DNA of 64,000 bases from an uncultured Lachnospiraceae bacterium (GCA_902779305.1 CACZBD010000002.1:124001-188000), one strand, 5' to 3'; positions 52,994 through 62,576 are shown, counted from the first letter of the stretch. Program-made: numbers and translations. The notes: generated by a model from the letters alone, not told the origin.

Positions 52994-54730
52994 TTATTTC
53001 AGCGTGACCAATGGAATGCGCATATCATGCGCAAGTGCATCCGCTTTCTTTTTCAACGCCTGCCGGTCAATCTTTTCGGAAGACAGCAAGGGCATTTCGG
53101 AAAGGATCTCGATACTGTCGGGAATGAGGTAGCTCGGCAGCTCGTTGGCGATCACCTGCCTGACCTTCTTTCTGGCAGCCGTATGACTTACGCCTTTTTT
53201 GGGTTCGACAAACAAAAAGATCGACCGGATGATCCCGGTGCCTTCCTCGTTTACGGATACCGCTGCACACCTTTGTACGGCCCTGCAATTTGAAAGCACG
53301 GTTTCGATCGCGGGCAGATAGACTTTTGTACCGCTGACGGATACGAGCATGCTTTTGATCCGGCCGCAGAAATAAAGATATCCTTCCTTATCCAGATACC
53401 CGAGATCCCCGGTATGCACCCAGATCTTTCCGTCGGCGTGCTTTTGCAGGAGCTTTGCAGACTCTTCCGGATCGTGAAAATAGCCTATAGTCCTGCAGGG
53501 GGAATCGACGCAGATCTCACCGGTCTGACCTGCTTTTTGAACCTCTCCCGTTTCCGGATCGACGATCGAGATATGCATGAGCGGAAACGGCTTTCCGACA
53601 TTTCCGTTGACGGGATCTCCGGGTTTCTGTATGGACACGACGGTAAGTTCCGTCATGCCGTAGGCCTGCAGGAGCGGCGTCTTTGCGCCTCTTGATGCAA
53701 GGAAATCATTGATCCTGTTCAGTTTTTCCGGACTGCAGCTTTCTCCGGAAAACATGGCGAATTTCAGAAACGACAGATCACTGTTTACGATGTATTTGGA
53801 ACTGACGATCCGCTCCCAGTGTCCGATCGAGCTGACAAAATAGTTCGGTTTGACTTTCATGAAGACTTTCGGGATCTTCCGAAGATCGTAGATCATATGG
53901 ATCCGTACCTGCATTCCGTAATAGAAAGGAAGATGAACCGATCCCGCGAAGCCGAAGCAGACAAACAGAGGCATGAATGCGATCATCTTTGCATAGGCCG
54001 GGTCTTTGAAATCAAAAGAGAACTCATTGATGCAGACATTCAGGTTCAGGGATCTTGCGAGATGCCGGACATACTTCTTATCCCCGGTGGAACCGCTCGT
54101 GGTAAAGATCATCTCGCTGTTACCGTCAGCCGGCAGGATCTTATCCGTAAATGGGATCTGCGGCAGCTCTTCAAAGTCTTTCCATAGAAACACTTTCGGA
54201 AGAAAATGTCTGGTAAACATATATGGATTTCCGGTAAAAAAGCTGGAGAATTTTCTGATGAACAGGCCGATCCGGCCAAGACTCTGGGCCATGGGGACCA
54301 CAAAGAATTTTCGAAGGCATGCAGCCTCGCTGATCAGGGAAAGCCCCTTGGCATTTACATCCGTTACGAATGCATACTGCGCCTCCGTCTCGGTAATGAT
54401 CTTTTTCATTTCCGCAGGTGAAAGCCTGATATCCACCATAACGGGAACAAGACCGATGTAGTTTACGGCATATATAAGACAGATGGATTCCGGCATGGTG
54501 AGGAGACTGATCACCACGCGGTCCCCTGTCTTCAATGTTTTGTCGGCAAGCAGGATGCGTGCGTAACGGTCGACGTTGTGCTTAAAATATGCGTAGGAAA
54601 AGTTTTTTCCGAAATAGGTGAATACGGGATCTTCATCCCGGTACGCCGTACCGCTTACGATAAAATCAAAGAGATTTTTGTCGATGGTTTCATATATCTG
54701 AGCTTCGTCCACTTCCTTCATGCATACCAT
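52994..54730 (-). CDS. AMP-dependent acyl ligase (third in window)
   Basis: The roughly 578-residue enzyme has FTTSGSTGDKK as P-loop near residue 210, AYGMTE, HTGDLGYLDKEGYLYFCGR and a C-terminal lysine in SSEKIDRQ. An in-frame TTG at 54757 falls inside the predicted -10 element, so ATG 54730 or 54721 is likelier; neither has a clear ribosome site. It has an extra insertion near residues 140-200 with hydrophobic stretches. No carrier gene is adjacent, unlike the two ligases at 39.8 and 43 kb. It forms a leftward pair with the methyltransferase gene. Confidence 0.8.
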   Translation of the reverse strand: MVCMKEVDEAQIYETIDKNLFDFIVSGTAYRDEDPVFTYFGKNFSYAYFKHNVDRYARILLADKTLKTGDRVVISLLTMPESICLIYAVNYIGLVPVMVDIRLSPAEMKKIITETEAQYAFVTDVNAKGLSLISEAACLRKFFVVPMAQSLGRIGLFIRKFSSFFTGNPYMFTRHFLPKVFLWKDFEELPQIPFTDKILPADGNSEMIFTTSGSTGDKKYVRHLARSLNLNVCINEFSFDFKDPAYAKMIAFMPLFVCFGFAGSVHLPFYYGMQVRIHMIYDLRKIPKVFMKVKPNYFVSSIGHWERIVSSKYIVNSDLSFLKFAMFSGESCSPEKLNRINDFLASRGAKTPLLQAYGMTELTVVSIQKPGDPVNGNVGKPFPLMHISIVDPETGEVQKAGQTGEICVDSPCRTIGYFHDPEESAKLLQKHADGKIWVHTGDLGYLDKEGYLYFCGRIKSMLVSVSGTKVYLPAIETVLSNCRAVQRCAAVSVNEEGTGIIRSIFLFVEPKKGVSHTAARKKVRQVIANELPSYLIPDSIEILSEMPLLSSEKIDRQALKKKADALAHDMRIPLVTLK

Positions 54731-54756
54731 TGTAGTAGGTTTGCGCCCCAAATTCA

Positions 54757-54785
54757 AATAGAATATAAGGAAGAAATTGCGTCAA
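54757..54785 (-). promoter_or_regulatory. Leftward promoter for the AMP-ligase pair
   Basis: On the minus strand TTGACG (54780-54785), 17 bases, and TCTATT (54757-54762). It would give a leader of only about 20-30 bases, consistent with the lack of a clear ribosome site. Confidence 0.45.
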
Positions 54786-54853
54786 AAATAATGTTAATCT
54801 TGCTTTTTAGCCGCATATCCTTTAAACTGTTAAAAGATTTTGACGCTTTACCA

Positions 54854-54883
54854 TGATAAAATATTGATCCGGTAGTCCGGATC
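54854..54883 (+). promoter_or_regulatory. Extended -10 promoter and inverted repeat ahead of putP
   Basis: TGATAAAAT (54854-54862) is an extended -10 element. Right after it, GATCCGG-TAGT-CCGGATC (54866-54883) is a perfect 7-bp inverted repeat overlapping the predicted transcription start. It could be an operator or a leader hairpin just before the GGGAGG ribosome site. Confidence 0.5.
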
Positions 54884-54901
54884 GAGGTGGGAGGAACATG
54901 T

Positions 54902-56413
54902 ATGTTTAATACGGAAGCATTGGCGTTTTTACTGTATCTCTGTCTGGTTGTCGGGATCGGCATCTATTTCTTCGTGAAATCAAAACGGGATACGGAAGGT
55001 GAAAAGGGCTATTTTTTGGGTGGCCGTCAAATGAAAGGAATGGTGGCAGCACTTTCGGCAGGGGCTTCGGATATGAGCGCCTGGGTGCTGATGGGTCTGC
55101 CGGGTTCCATCTATCTGTACGGAATGGGGCAGGTCTGGATCTCGGTAGGTCTGCTGATCGGTACCGTCTGCGCATGGATCTTCGTTGCGCCGCGTCTTCG
55201 CAGGCTTTCGATCTACGCGAATGATGCGATCACGATCCCGCAGTACTTAACAAACCGTTTCATGTCCAAAAGCAAAACGCTGCAGATCATCTGCGCCGTG
55301 ATCTTCATGATCGCTTATTGTGTCTATTCGGCTTCTTCGATCGTGGCCTGCGGCAGCCTGTTCAATCAGGTGTTTGGAATGGATGAAAAAGTTGCCATGA
55401 TCGGTGCGACGATCATTATCCTGTTGTATACATTCCTTGGTGGTTTTAATGCGGTCTGCTGGACAGACTTCTTTCAGGGGCTGCTCATGCTGATGGCGTT
55501 GATGGCGGTTCCGATCATTGCGAGCGTCCTTATGGGCAGACCGGACTTTGCACCGGCTTCGGTTGTTGAAACGTCGGAGAACTATTATAACTTTTTGAGC
55601 AGCGGAAAGCTCGACTGGAAGTCGATCGCAGATATCTTAAGCGGACTGGGCTGGGGGCTCGGCTACATGGGCATGCCGCATATCCTGATCCGTTATATGT
55701 CCATTAAATCTGAAGCGGAGATGAAAAAATCCCGTATTATCGGCTCCTTCTGGACAGCGATCATCCTGGCGATGGCAACGGTGGTCGGTCTGGTCGGACA
55801 CGAGTTTCTGGGGTCGGCGCTTGATAATGACAGTAAGAGCCTGGTATTCATCAACATGGTCCGCACGATCTTTTCGGGGAACGGTCTGCTGCTGTTTATC
55901 GCTGGAATTCTGCTTTCCGCGATCCTTGCAGCTTCGATGAGTACGGCGGATTCCCAGCTTCTTGCATCTTCTTCGGCATTTTCTTCCGATGTATATAAGC
56001 CGATCTTCAGGAAAGGCGCATCCGATAGGGAAATGCTCTGGGCAGGAAGGATCGTGGTGGCTATCATTGCCGTGATCGCGTTCTTTATTGCCAGCTCGCC
56101 CGGAACCGGCGGGATCATGGCTTTGGTGGAATGTGCATGGGGCGCCTTCGGTGCGGCCTTCGGTCCGACGATCCTCTTAAGCCTGTTCTGGAAGCGCTTT
56201 ACCTATAAAGGCGCGATCGCAGGTATCGTTACCGGATTTCTGGTGGATGCGCTCTGGTATGCGTTTCTGTCTACACCGACCGGTCTGTACGAGATCGTTC
56301 CCGGTTTTATCTGCAGCCTGATCGCAGCGGTGATCGTGACACTGTGCGATAAGGAACCTTCCAAAGAAGTGCAGGATCTGTTTGATCATGCCAAGGTGGA
56401 AATGAAAGAGTAA
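54902..56413 (+). CDS. putP: Sodium/proline symporter
   Basis: The 503-residue protein has thirteen predicted membrane segments and the SSS-family pattern: FLGGRQMKGMVAALSAGASDMSAWVLMGLPG near the N terminus, then the FLGGFNAVCWTDFFQG block and the MSTADSQLLASSS segment that contributes the sodium site. This is PutP-type sodium-coupled proline uptake. ATG 54902 has GGGAGG nine bases upstream; an in-frame GTG at 54887 would swallow that site. A strong terminator follows. It stands alone between the divergent ligase pair and the ribosomal operon. Confidence 0.92.
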   Translation: MFNTEALAFLLYLCLVVGIGIYFFVKSKRDTEGEKGYFLGGRQMKGMVAALSAGASDMSAWVLMGLPGSIYLYGMGQVWISVGLLIGTVCAWIFVAPRLRRLSIYANDAITIPQYLTNRFMSKSKTLQIICAVIFMIAYCVYSASSIVACGSLFNQVFGMDEKVAMIGATIIILLYTFLGGFNAVCWTDFFQGLLMLMALMAVPIIASVLMGRPDFAPASVVETSENYYNFLSSGKLDWKSIADILSGLGWGLGYMGMPHILIRYMSIKSEAEMKKSRIIGSFWTAIILAMATVVGLVGHEFLGSALDNDSKSLVFINMVRTIFSGNGLLLFIAGILLSAILAASMSTADSQLLASSSAFSSDVYKPIFRKGASDREMLWAGRIVVAIIAVIAFFIASSPGTGGIMALVECAWGAFGAAFGPTILLSLFWKRFTYKGAIAGIVTGFLVDALWYAFLSTPTGLYEIVPGFICSLIAAVIVTLCDKEPSKEVQDLFDHAKVEMKE

Positions 56414-56451
56414 GGGAAGCCTTTCCGCTCAAAAAAACAAATGCCACACAG

Positions 56452-56490
56452 CAGCCATGGTCTTGCAAAATCTCTGACCATGGCTGTTTC
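56452..56490 (+). terminator. Intrinsic terminator after putP
   Basis: CAGCCATGGTC (56452-56462) pairs perfectly with GACCATGGCTG (56476-56486), 11 bp around a 13-base loop, followed by TTTCT. It separates putP from the S10 operon promoter 77 bases further on. Confidence 0.75.
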
Positions 56491-56562
56491 TACCATATAT
56501 AGTGTGATTTTTACAGACAGACACATTGTACGAAAAAAAATACAATATTTCTTCAAAAAAAC

Positions 56563-56591
56563 TTGCGCGCGTACAGAACATCGTGTATACT
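56563..56591 (+). promoter_or_regulatory. Promoter of the S10-spc ribosomal protein operon
   Basis: TTGCGC (56563-56568), 17 bases, then TATACT (56586-56591) preceded by TG. The predicted start near 56598 leaves a leader of about 320 bases before rpsJ. The region between the putP terminator and this promoter is AT-rich and contains no gene. Confidence 0.65.
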
Positions 56592-56597
56592 AACGTT

Positions 56598-56920
56598 TGC
56601 TGTGACATTGATAGCGATGAAGCGTGAGGTTACCCTTTGCACCGATCCTTAGGGGATCGGCGCTAAGCGAGAGGCCCATTGCCGTCAGGCAATTTTGGAT
56701 GGCCGAGCTTCCTTACTGCAGACAGGAAAGGGATAGTTCCGTGGAGCGAATGTCAAGTTAGGAAACTGGCGACAAGTCACTGTACGAGTTCAATAGTCTG
56801 CCACAGGGCAGAAACGACGTGTGATGGTCCATGCAGTTTGTTAGGACACACACGGGAGAGTGTACAGTCACCGCTTGTCGTACTTAGATTCAAAAGTGCG
56901 AAAAGGAGGCGACTTTTTTT
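56598..56920 (+). promoter_or_regulatory. Long structured leader RNA of the S10 operon
   Basis: This stretch codes for no credible protein but is rich in stems: CCGATCC/GGATCGG (56642-56660), ATTGCC-GTCA-GGCAAT followed by TTTT (56678-56696, attenuator-like), and TCTGCC-ACAG-GGCAGA (56797-56812). A long-range helix encloses the last: CGACAAG (56770-56776) with CTTGTCG (56874-56880), and ACTGTAC (56779-56785) with GTACAGT (56862-56868). The ribosome site AAGGAGG (56903-56909) lies just outside. Such leaders usually mediate feedback by a ribosomal protein of the operon, but which one, if any, is unknown. Confidence 0.65.
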
Positions 56921-57238
56921 ATGGCAACACAGGTAATGAGAATCACTTTAAAGGCTTACGATCACCAGCTCGTGGATGCATCTGCCAAAAAGATCATTGA
57001 AACTGTGAAGAAAAACGGATCCGAGGTTTCCGGACCGGTACCCCTTCCTACCAAGAAAGAAGTGGTAACGATCATCAGAGCCGTACATAAGTACAAGGAT
57101 TCCAGAGAACAGTTCGAGCAGAGAACCCACAAGAGACTGATCGACATCCTGACACCGACACAGAAGACGGTAGATTCTCTGTCCAGGCTGGAAATGCCGG
57201 CAGGTGTTTACATCGACATCAAGATGAAAAACAAATAA
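56921..57238 (+). CDS. rpsJ: 30S ribosomal protein S10
   Basis: The 105-residue protein matches S10 along its length: the opening [14 protein letters not shown], the [10 protein letters not shown] block, and the ending VYIDIKMK. S10 sits in the head of the 30S subunit and, with NusB, also takes part in transcription antitermination. It is the first gene of the operon. The ATG is 11 bases after AAGGAGG, with a T-run between. The gap to rplC is 90 bases and is structured. Confidence 0.97.
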   Translation: MATQVMRITLKAYDHQLVDASAKKIIETVKKNGSEVSGPVPLPTKKEVVTIIRAVHKYKDSREQFEQRTHKRLIDILTPTQKTVDSLSRLEMPAGVYIDIKMKNK

Positions 57239-57241
57239 CTC

Positions 57242-57308
57242 CTACTTAGTATGAACCCTGCGGGGTTCCTCTGTAGGCATTGCACGTGACAGATCAGCAA
57301 CATGTGCA
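57242..57308 (+). promoter_or_regulatory. Structured rpsJ-rplC intergenic RNA
   Basis: Two hairpins fill the 90-base gap: an outer CCTAC/GTAGG (57242-57246 with 57274-57278) around GAACCC-TGCG-GGGTTC (57254-57269), and TGCACGTG (57282-57289) with CATGTGCA (57301-57308). The second ends nine bases before the rplC ribosome site. It may affect mRNA processing or translation of L3. Confidence 0.5.
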
Positions 57309-57328
57309 TATCAGAAAAGGAGAAAGAA

Positions 57329-58012
57329 ATGAAAAAAGCGATTTTAGCAAAGAAAATCGGCATGACGCAGATCTTTAATGATGATGGCGTTCTCGTGCCG
57401 GTAACCGTTCTCGAAGCAGGCCCCTGCTTCGTCACACAGATCAAAACCGTTGAAAACGACGGCTACAATGCAGTTCAGGTCGGTTTTATCGATCAGAAGA
57501 ACAGGATCAACAACAAGGACAAAGGCGGCAAGCTGGAAGTGATCCACAGACACGGCGCAACAAAGGCTGAGCAGGGTCATTTTAAGAAAGCCGGCGTGGA
57601 GTCCAAGAAGTTTGTCAGAGAGTTCAAGTTTGAGAACACCGAAGAGTATGCACTTGCGCAGGAGATCAAGGCAGACATCTTTGAAGCAGGAGATAAGATC
57701 GATGCAACCGCGATCTCCAAAGGTAAAGGCTTCCAGGGTGCGATCAAGAGACACGGCCAGCACAGAGGTCCCATGAAACATGGTTCCAAGTTCCATCGCC
57801 ATGCAGGTTCCAACGGTGCGTGCTCGAGCCCGAGCCGTGTGTTCAAAGGCAAAAAGATGCCCGGTCAGATGGGCGCTAAGAGGATCACGATCCAGAATCT
57901 GGAAGTGGTCCGCGTAGATGCGGATAAGAATCTTTTGCTTGTAAAGGGCGCGGTACCGGGTCCGAAGAAAGCATTGGTAACGATCAAAGAATCTGTAAAG
58001 GCTGCGAACTAG
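57329..58012 (+). CDS. rplC: 50S ribosomal protein L3
   Basis: The 227-residue protein has the L3 start [15 protein letters not shown] and the conserved loop block [12 protein letters not shown]...[27 protein letters not shown] that reaches toward the peptidyl-transferase centre. ATG 57329 follows AAGGAG by six bases; an in-frame ATG at 57302 lies inside a hairpin and is rejected. It is a little longer than the 209 residues of many relatives, from an insertion near residues 60-110. Operon order is normal. Confidence 0.96.
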   Translation: MKKAILAKKIGMTQIFNDDGVLVPVTVLEAGPCFVTQIKTVENDGYNAVQVGFIDQKNRINNKDKGGKLEVIHRHGATKAEQGHFKKAGVESKKFVREFKFENTEEYALAQEIKADIFEAGDKIDATAISKGKGFQGAIKRHGQHRGPMKHGSKFHRHAGSNGACSSPSRVFKGKKMPGQMGAKRITIQNLEVVRVDADKNLLLVKGAVPGPKKALVTIKESVKAAN

Positions 58013-58039
58013 TCTTTATAAGGAAGGAGAACCAGAGAA

Positions 58040-58660
58040 ATGGCAAACGTATCCGTTTTTAATATGGAAGGCAAAGAAGTGGGCAAGCTGGAATTAAGCG
58101 ATGCGGTATTCGGTGTAACGGTCAACGAACACCTGGTACATTTAGCAGTCGTACAGCATCTTGCCAATATGCGCCAGGGAACACAGAAAGCCAAAACCCG
58201 TTCGGAAGTATCCGGCGGCGGAAGAAAACCCTGGAGACAGAAAGGAACCGGTCATGCAAGACAGGGTTCCATCAGAGCACCGCAGTGGAAGGGCGGCGGT
58301 ATGGTATTTGCTCCCGTACCGAGAGATTATTCTTTCAAGCTCAACAGAAAAGAGAAGAGAGCAGCATTAAAGTCCGCGCTGACAAGCCGCGTGAACGAAG
58401 AGAAGCTCTTAGTGCTTGACGAGTTAAAACTCGACGAGATCAAGACCAAAAACATGCAGAAGGTGCTGGACAACCTGAAGGTTAAGAAAGCCATCGTGAT
58501 CATTGACGGTGACGATCAGAACATCGTGATGTCCGCAAAGAACATCCCGAACGTGATCACAGCATCTGCAGAGATGATCAATGTCTACGATATCATGAAA
58601 TACAGCACGGTCGTTATGACCAAGGCTGCTGCCAAGAAGATTGAGGAGGTGTACGCATAA
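58040..58660 (+). CDS. rplD: 50S ribosomal protein L4
   Basis: The 206-residue protein has the L4 pattern: [14 protein letters not shown] start, the extended-loop block [34 protein letters not shown] that lines the exit tunnel, and a C-terminal [15 protein letters not shown]. In E. coli L4 is the autogenous repressor of this operon; whether that holds here is unknown, but the leader upstream makes it a candidate. AAGGAG lies 10 bases before the ATG. It overlaps rplW by one base. Confidence 0.96.
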   Translation: MANVSVFNMEGKEVGKLELSDAVFGVTVNEHLVHLAVVQHLANMRQGTQKAKTRSEVSGGGRKPWRQKGTGHARQGSIRAPQWKGGGMVFAPVPRDYSFKLNRKEKRAALKSALTSRVNEEKLLVLDELKLDEIKTKNMQKVLDNLKVKKAIVIIDGDDQNIVMSAKNIPNVITASAEMINVYDIMKYSTVVMTKAAAKKIEEVYA

Positions 58661-58959
58661 TGGCTAACATTCAATACTATGATGTGATCCTCAAACCGGT
58701 TGTAACCGAAAAGAGCATGGCAGGCATGTCTGAGAAGAAATACACGTTTCTGGTTCATACGGATGCCAACAAGACCATGATCAAAGAAGCCGTTGAAAGA
58801 ATGTTCGAAGGCGCGAAAGTCAAGAAGGTCAACACCATGAACCTTGACGGAAAGAATAAGAGACGCGGCAGGATCGTCGGACAGACTTCCAAAATGAAGA
58901 AAGCTATCGTTCAGCTTACAGAGGACAGCAAGGACATCGAGCTGTTCGGCAGCCTGTAA
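58660..58959 (+). CDS. rplW: 50S ribosomal protein L23
   Basis: The 99-residue protein has the L23 opening [13 protein letters not shown], the [18 protein letters not shown] block, and a basic loop KNKRRGRI. L23 sits at the exit of the ribosomal tunnel and docks trigger factor and SRP. The ATG overlaps the L4 stop by one base (TAATG), and GGAGG lies inside the end of rplD. Length is normal. The 67 bases to rplB hold no gene and only a short GTAC repeat. Confidence 0.96.
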   Translation: MANIQYYDVILKPVVTEKSMAGMSEKKYTFLVHTDANKTMIKEAVERMFEGAKVKKVNTMNLDGKNKRRGRIVGQTSKMKKAIVQLTEDSKDIELFGSL

Positions 58960-59026
58960 CTTGCACCGGTCCCACACTTATGTACAGTAAAGTACGATAA
59001 TAAACCACGAAAGAAGGAGAAACAAA

Positions 59027-59869
59027 ATGGGAATCAAAACATATAACCCATATACCCCGAGCAGAAGACAGATGACGGGTTCTGATTTTTCCGAGATCAC
59101 CAAGAAGACGCCGGAAAAATCACTGACAACGTCCCTTAAGAAAAATGCCGGACGTAACAATCAGGGTAAGATCACGGTAAGACACCGTGGCGGCGGAAGC
59201 CGAAGAAAATACAGGATCATCGATTTTAAGAGAAACAAAGACGGGATCCCCGCAACGGTTCTCGGGATCGAATATGATCCGAACAGAACAGCAAACATTG
59301 CACTGATCTGCTATGCAGACGGTACAAAAGCATACATCTTAGCACCGGAAGGGCTGACAGACGGCATGAAGGTCATGAACGGACCGGAAGCCGAAGTCAG
59401 AGTCGGCAACTGCCTCCCGCTTTCCGAGATCCCGGTAGGTACACAGGTTCACAACGTGGAACTGTATCCCGGAAGAGGCGGCCAGCTGGTACGCTCCGCA
59501 GGAAATTCGGCGCAGCTGATGGCTAAGGAAGGAAAATATGCAACACTTCGTCTTCCTTCCGGCGAAATGAGAATGGTTCCCCTGAATGCCAGAGCATCCA
59601 TCGGTGTTGTCGGCAACGGGGACCACAACCTGATCAACCTCGGTAAAGCAGGCCGGAAACGTCATATGGGTATCAGACCTACCGTCCGCGGTTCCGTTAT
59701 GAACCCGAACGACCATCCGCACGGCGGTGGTGAAGGTAAGACCGGTATCGGACGTCCGGGTCCGTCGACTCCCTGGGGTAAGCCGGCACTTGGCTTAAAG
59801 ACCAGGAAGAAGAACAAGCAGTCCAACAAGCTGATCGTAAGACGCAGAGACGGCAAGACGATCAAGTAG
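59027..59869 (+). CDS. rplB: 50S ribosomal protein L2
   Basis: The 280-residue protein has the L2 opening [16 protein letters not shown], the central RNA-binding fold, and the highly conserved [12 protein letters not shown] block near the C terminus with the histidine implicated in peptidyl transfer support. L2 binds 23S rRNA domain IV near the intersubunit face. AAGGAG precedes the ATG. Length is normal and no oddity is seen. Confidence 0.97.
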   Translation: MGIKTYNPYTPSRRQMTGSDFSEITKKTPEKSLTTSLKKNAGRNNQGKITVRHRGGGSRRKYRIIDFKRNKDGIPATVLGIEYDPNRTANIALICYADGTKAYILAPEGLTDGMKVMNGPEAEVRVGNCLPLSEIPVGTQVHNVELYPGRGGQLVRSAGNSAQLMAKEGKYATLRLPSGEMRMVPLNARASIGVVGNGDHNLINLGKAGRKRHMGIRPTVRGSVMNPNDHPHGGGEGKTGIGRPGPSTPWGKPALGLKTRKKNKQSNKLIVRRRDGKTIK

Positions 59870-59894
59870 AGAAGAGGAAGCAGGAGGAAAAGAA

Positions 59895-60176
59895 ATGTCA
59901 AGATCGCTTAAAAAAGGCCCGTTCGCCGATCAGAGTTTATTGAAAAAAGTGGATGAGATGAACGCGCAGAACAACAAGCAGGTTATCAAGACCTGGTCCC
60001 GCCGCTCCACGATCTTCCCGTCTTTTGTTGGACATACGATCGCCGTACATGACGGCAGAAAGCATGTTCCGGTATACATCACGGAAGACATGGTCGGTCA
60101 TAAACTTGGTGAGTTCGTTGCAACAAGAACTTACAGAGGCCACGGAAAAGACGAAAAGAAATCGAAAGTGAAATAA
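59895..60176 (+). CDS. rpsS: 30S ribosomal protein S19
   Basis: The 93-residue protein has the S19 sequence pattern [43 protein letters not shown] and [13 protein letters not shown]19 lies in the 30S head beside S13 and contacts the A-site tRNA region. CAGGAGG precedes the ATG, 25 bases after rplB. Normal length. Confidence 0.97.
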   Translation: MSRSLKKGPFADQSLLKKVDEMNAQNNKQVIKTWSRRSTIFPSFVGHTIAVHDGRKHVPVYITEDMVGHKLGEFVATRTYRGHGKDEKKSKVK

Positions 60177-60205
60177 AAGGATAGTTTGAAAGGAGGTTAT
60201 CATCC

Positions 60206-60592
60206 ATGGCAAAAGGACATAGATCCCAGATCAAGAGAGAACGAAATGCGAACAAGGATACAAGACCGTCTGCAAAGCTATCTTATGCAAGAGTATCTGT
60301 TCAGAAAGCATGTTTTGTTTTGGATGCGATCAGAGGGAAGGACGTGCAGACAGCACTCGGTATTCTGTCTTACAACCCCAGATATGCATCAAGCATTATC
60401 AAGAAGCTGTTGGAATCGGCGATCGCCAATGCCGAGAACAACAACGGTATGAACCCTGAGAACCTTTATGTGGCTGAGTGCTACGCAAATAAAGGTCCTA
60501 CAATGAAGCGTATTAGACCGAGAGCACAGGGCAGAGCTTACCGCATCGAGAAGCGGATGAGCCATATCACGGTTGTGCTTGATGAAAGATAA
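60206..60592 (+). CDS. rplV: 50S ribosomal protein L22
   Basis: The 128-residue protein has the L22 features: [20 protein letters not shown], the helix region with SAIANAENN, and the beta-hairpin [21 protein letters not shown] that lines the exit tunnel and is the site of macrolide-resistance mutations in other bacteria. AAAGGAGG lies upstream. The N terminus has a short basic extension. It is 29 bases after rpsS. Confidence 0.97.
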   Translation: MAKGHRSQIKRERNANKDTRPSAKLSYARVSVQKACFVLDAIRGKDVQTALGILSYNPRYASSIIKKLLESAIANAENNNGMNPENLYVAECYANKGPTMKRIRPRAQGRAYRIEKRMSHITVVLDER

Positions 60593-60603
60593 GGAGGAAG
60601 GAA

Positions 60604-61278
60604 ATGGGACAGAAAGTTAATCCCCACGGACTCAGAGTCGGTGTGATCAAAGACTGGGATTCCAGATGGTATGCTGATGATAAAGACTTTGCGGATTTTC
60701 TCGTAGAGGACTACAAGATCAGAGAGTACCTGAAAAAGAAATTATACAACGCAGGCGTTTCCAAGATTGAGATCGAAAGAGCTTCTGACAGGGTCAAGGT
60801 GATCATCTTTACGGCAAAGCCGGGTGTGATCATCGGTAAAGGCGGCCAGGAGATCGAAGTGACCAAGAAGGAACTCCAGAAATTTACGAACAAGAAACTT
60901 GTTCTGGATATCAAGGAGATCAAGAGACCGGACAGAGAAGCACAGCTGGTAGCAGAGAACATCGCACAGCAGCTCGAAAACCGTGTTTCTTTCAGAAGAG
61001 CTATGAAATCCTCCATGGGCAGAACCATGAAAGCCGGAGCGCTCGGCATCAAGGCAGCGGTTTCCGGACGTCTGGGCGGAGCGGATATCGCACGTACAGA
61101 GTTCTACTCCGAGGGAACCATTCCTCTGCAGACCCTTCGCGCCGATATTGATTACGGGTTTGCGGAAGCGGATACCACCTACGGAAAATTAGGTGTAAAG
61201 GTATGGATCTACAAGGGCGAAGTACTTCCTACCAAGGCAAAAGAAGAAAAAACGGCCAAGGAAGGGAGCGATAAATAA
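60604..61278 (+). CDS. rpsC: 30S ribosomal protein S3
   Basis: The 224-residue protein starts [13 protein letters not shown] and has the KH-domain motif [11 protein letters not shown] near residue 78, then the C-terminal domain with [13 protein letters not shown]3 forms part of the mRNA entry channel and its helicase activity. AAGGAGG lies just upstream of the ATG. Its stop overlaps the rplP start by one base. Normal length. Confidence 0.97.
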   Translation: MGQKVNPHGLRVGVIKDWDSRWYADDKDFADFLVEDYKIREYLKKKLYNAGVSKIEIERASDRVKVIIFTAKPGVIIGKGGQEIEVTKKELQKFTNKKLVLDIKEIKRPDREAQLVAENIAQQLENRVSFRRAMKSSMGRTMKAGALGIKAAVSGRLGGADIARTEFYSEGTIPLQTLRADIDYGFAEADTTYGKLGVKVWIYKGEVLPTKAKEEKTAKEGSDK

Positions 61279-61712
61279 TGTTAATGCCGAAAAGAGTAAA
61301 ACGTCGTAAACAGTTCCGTGGCACAATGAAAGGAAAAGCTTTAAGAGGCAATACATTAAGCTACGGTGAGTATGGGATCATCGCAACGGAGCCCTGCTGG
61401 ATCAAATCGAACCAGATCGAGGCAGCCCGTATTGCCATGACACGTTACATCAAGCGTGGCGGTAAAGTCTGGATCAAGATCTTCCCGGACAAGCCGGTAA
61501 CGGCACAGCCCGCCGAGACCCGAATGGGTTCCGGTAAAGGATCTGTTGAATACTGGGTAGCGGTTGTAAAACCCGGCCGCGTGATGTTTGAGATCGCGGG
61601 TGTATCTGAAGAAATCGCAAAAGAAGCATTGCGTCTTGCGACACACAAGCTTCCTTGTAAGTGCAAGATCGTTTCTAAGGCGGACTTGGAAGGCGGTGCA
61701 GTAAATGAGTAA
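61278..61712 (+). CDS. rplP: 50S ribosomal protein L16
   Basis: The 144-residue protein starts [15 protein letters not shown], the usual L16 beginning, which fixes the start at 61278 rather than the second ATG at 61284. It has the [24 protein letters not shown] block, which carries the Arg hydroxylated in E. coli. L16 binds 23S rRNA at the A-site tRNA elbow. It overlaps both neighbours. Confidence 0.97.
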   Translation: MLMPKRVKRRKQFRGTMKGKALRGNTLSYGEYGIIATEPCWIKSNQIEAARIAMTRYIKRGGKVWIKIFPDKPVTAQPAETRMGSGKGSVEYWVAVVKPGRVMFEIAGVSEEIAKEALRLATHKLPCKCKIVSKADLEGGAVNE

Positions 61713-61908
61713 ATACAATACAGAATTAAAGGGAAAGTCAGCTGCCGAACTCAATGAGGATCTGGTAGCGCTGAAGAAGGAACTTTTCAATCTGAGATTC
61801 CAGAACGCAACCAACCAGCTGGATAACACAAGCAGGATCAAAGAGGTCAGAAGGAACATCGCAAGAGTGAAGACCAGGATCACTGAGATCTCCAAGGTTG
61901 AAGCGTAG
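61705..61908 (+). CDS. rpmC: 50S ribosomal protein L29
   Basis: The 67-residue protein is all-helical with the L29 signature [29 protein letters not shown]. It sits near the tunnel exit beside L23. The ATG overlaps the end of rplP by eight bases, so translation is coupled. Normal length; no oddity. Confidence 0.96.
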   Translation: MSKYNTELKGKSAAELNEDLVALKKELFNLRFQNATNQLDNTSRIKEVRRNIARVKTRITEISKVEA

Positions 61909-61922
61909 AAAGGGAGTAGACA

Positions 61923-62177
61923 ATGGAAAGAAATTTAAGAAAGACCCGTGTTGGTAAGGTTACCAGCAATAAGATGGATAAAACCATTGTTGTAGCCGTT
62001 GAAAATCATGTAAAGCATCCTCTTTACAAGAAGTACGTAAAGAAAACTTACAAGCTCAAAGCGCATGACGAGAACAACGAGTGCAATATCGGCGATACCG
62101 TAAAGGTAATGGAAACAAGACCGCTTTCCAAAGATAAGAGATGGAGACTGGTTGAGATCGTAGAAAAAGCGAAATAA
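61923..62177 (+). CDS. rpsQ: 30S ribosomal protein S17
   Basis: The 84-residue OB-fold protein has [22 protein letters not shown] and [20 protein letters not shown], typical for S17, which binds 16S rRNA helix 11 early in assembly. An AAAGGGAG site lies ahead of the ATG, 14 bases after rpmC. Normal length. Confidence 0.96.
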   Translation: MERNLRKTRVGKVTSNKMDKTIVVAVENHVKHPLYKKYVKKTYKLKAHDENNECNIGDTVKVMETRPLSKDKRWRLVEIVEKAK

Positions 62178-62195
62178 GATGCGGAGGTAAAGGGC

Positions 62196-62564
62196 ATGAT
62201 TCAGCAGGAAAGCAGATTGAGAGTCGCTGATAATACCGGTGCGAAAGAACTTCTGTGCATCAGGGTTTTAGGCGGTTCTACAAGAAGATATGCAAATATT
62301 GGCGATATTATCGTTGCCACTGTGAAAGATGCAACACCCGGTGGCGTTGTCAAGAAGGGTGATGTCGTAAGAGCTGTTGTCGTTCGTACCGTAAAAGGCG
62401 CGCGTCGCAAAGATGGCTCCTATATCAAGTTCGATGAGAATGCAGCAGTGATCATCAAAGATGATAATACACCGAGAGGAACCCGTATTTTCGGACCCGT
62501 TGCAAGAGAACTTCGTGAGAAACAGTTTATGAAGATCGTTTCCCTTGCTCCGGAAGTATTATAG
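62196..62564 (+). CDS. rplN: 50S ribosomal protein L14
   Basis: The 122-residue protein starts [18 protein letters not shown] and ends VSLAPEVL, matching L14 throughout, including the basic [15 protein letters not shown] strand. L14 sits at the subunit interface and forms a bridge with helix 14 of 16S rRNA. GGAGG lies upstream. Normal length. Confidence 0.97.
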   Translation: MIQQESRLRVADNTGAKELLCIRVLGGSTRRYANIGDIIVATVKDATPGGVVKKGDVVRAVVVRTVKGARRKDGSYIKFDENAAVIIKDDNTPRGTRIFGPVARELREKQFMKIVSLAPEVL

Positions 62565-62576
62565 GAGGACGCAAAC

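Noticed and set aside
56679..56936. Possible 85-residue reading frame upstream of rpsJ
   Set aside because: It overlaps the structured leader and the rpsJ start, has no ribosome site, and its composition is not protein-like.
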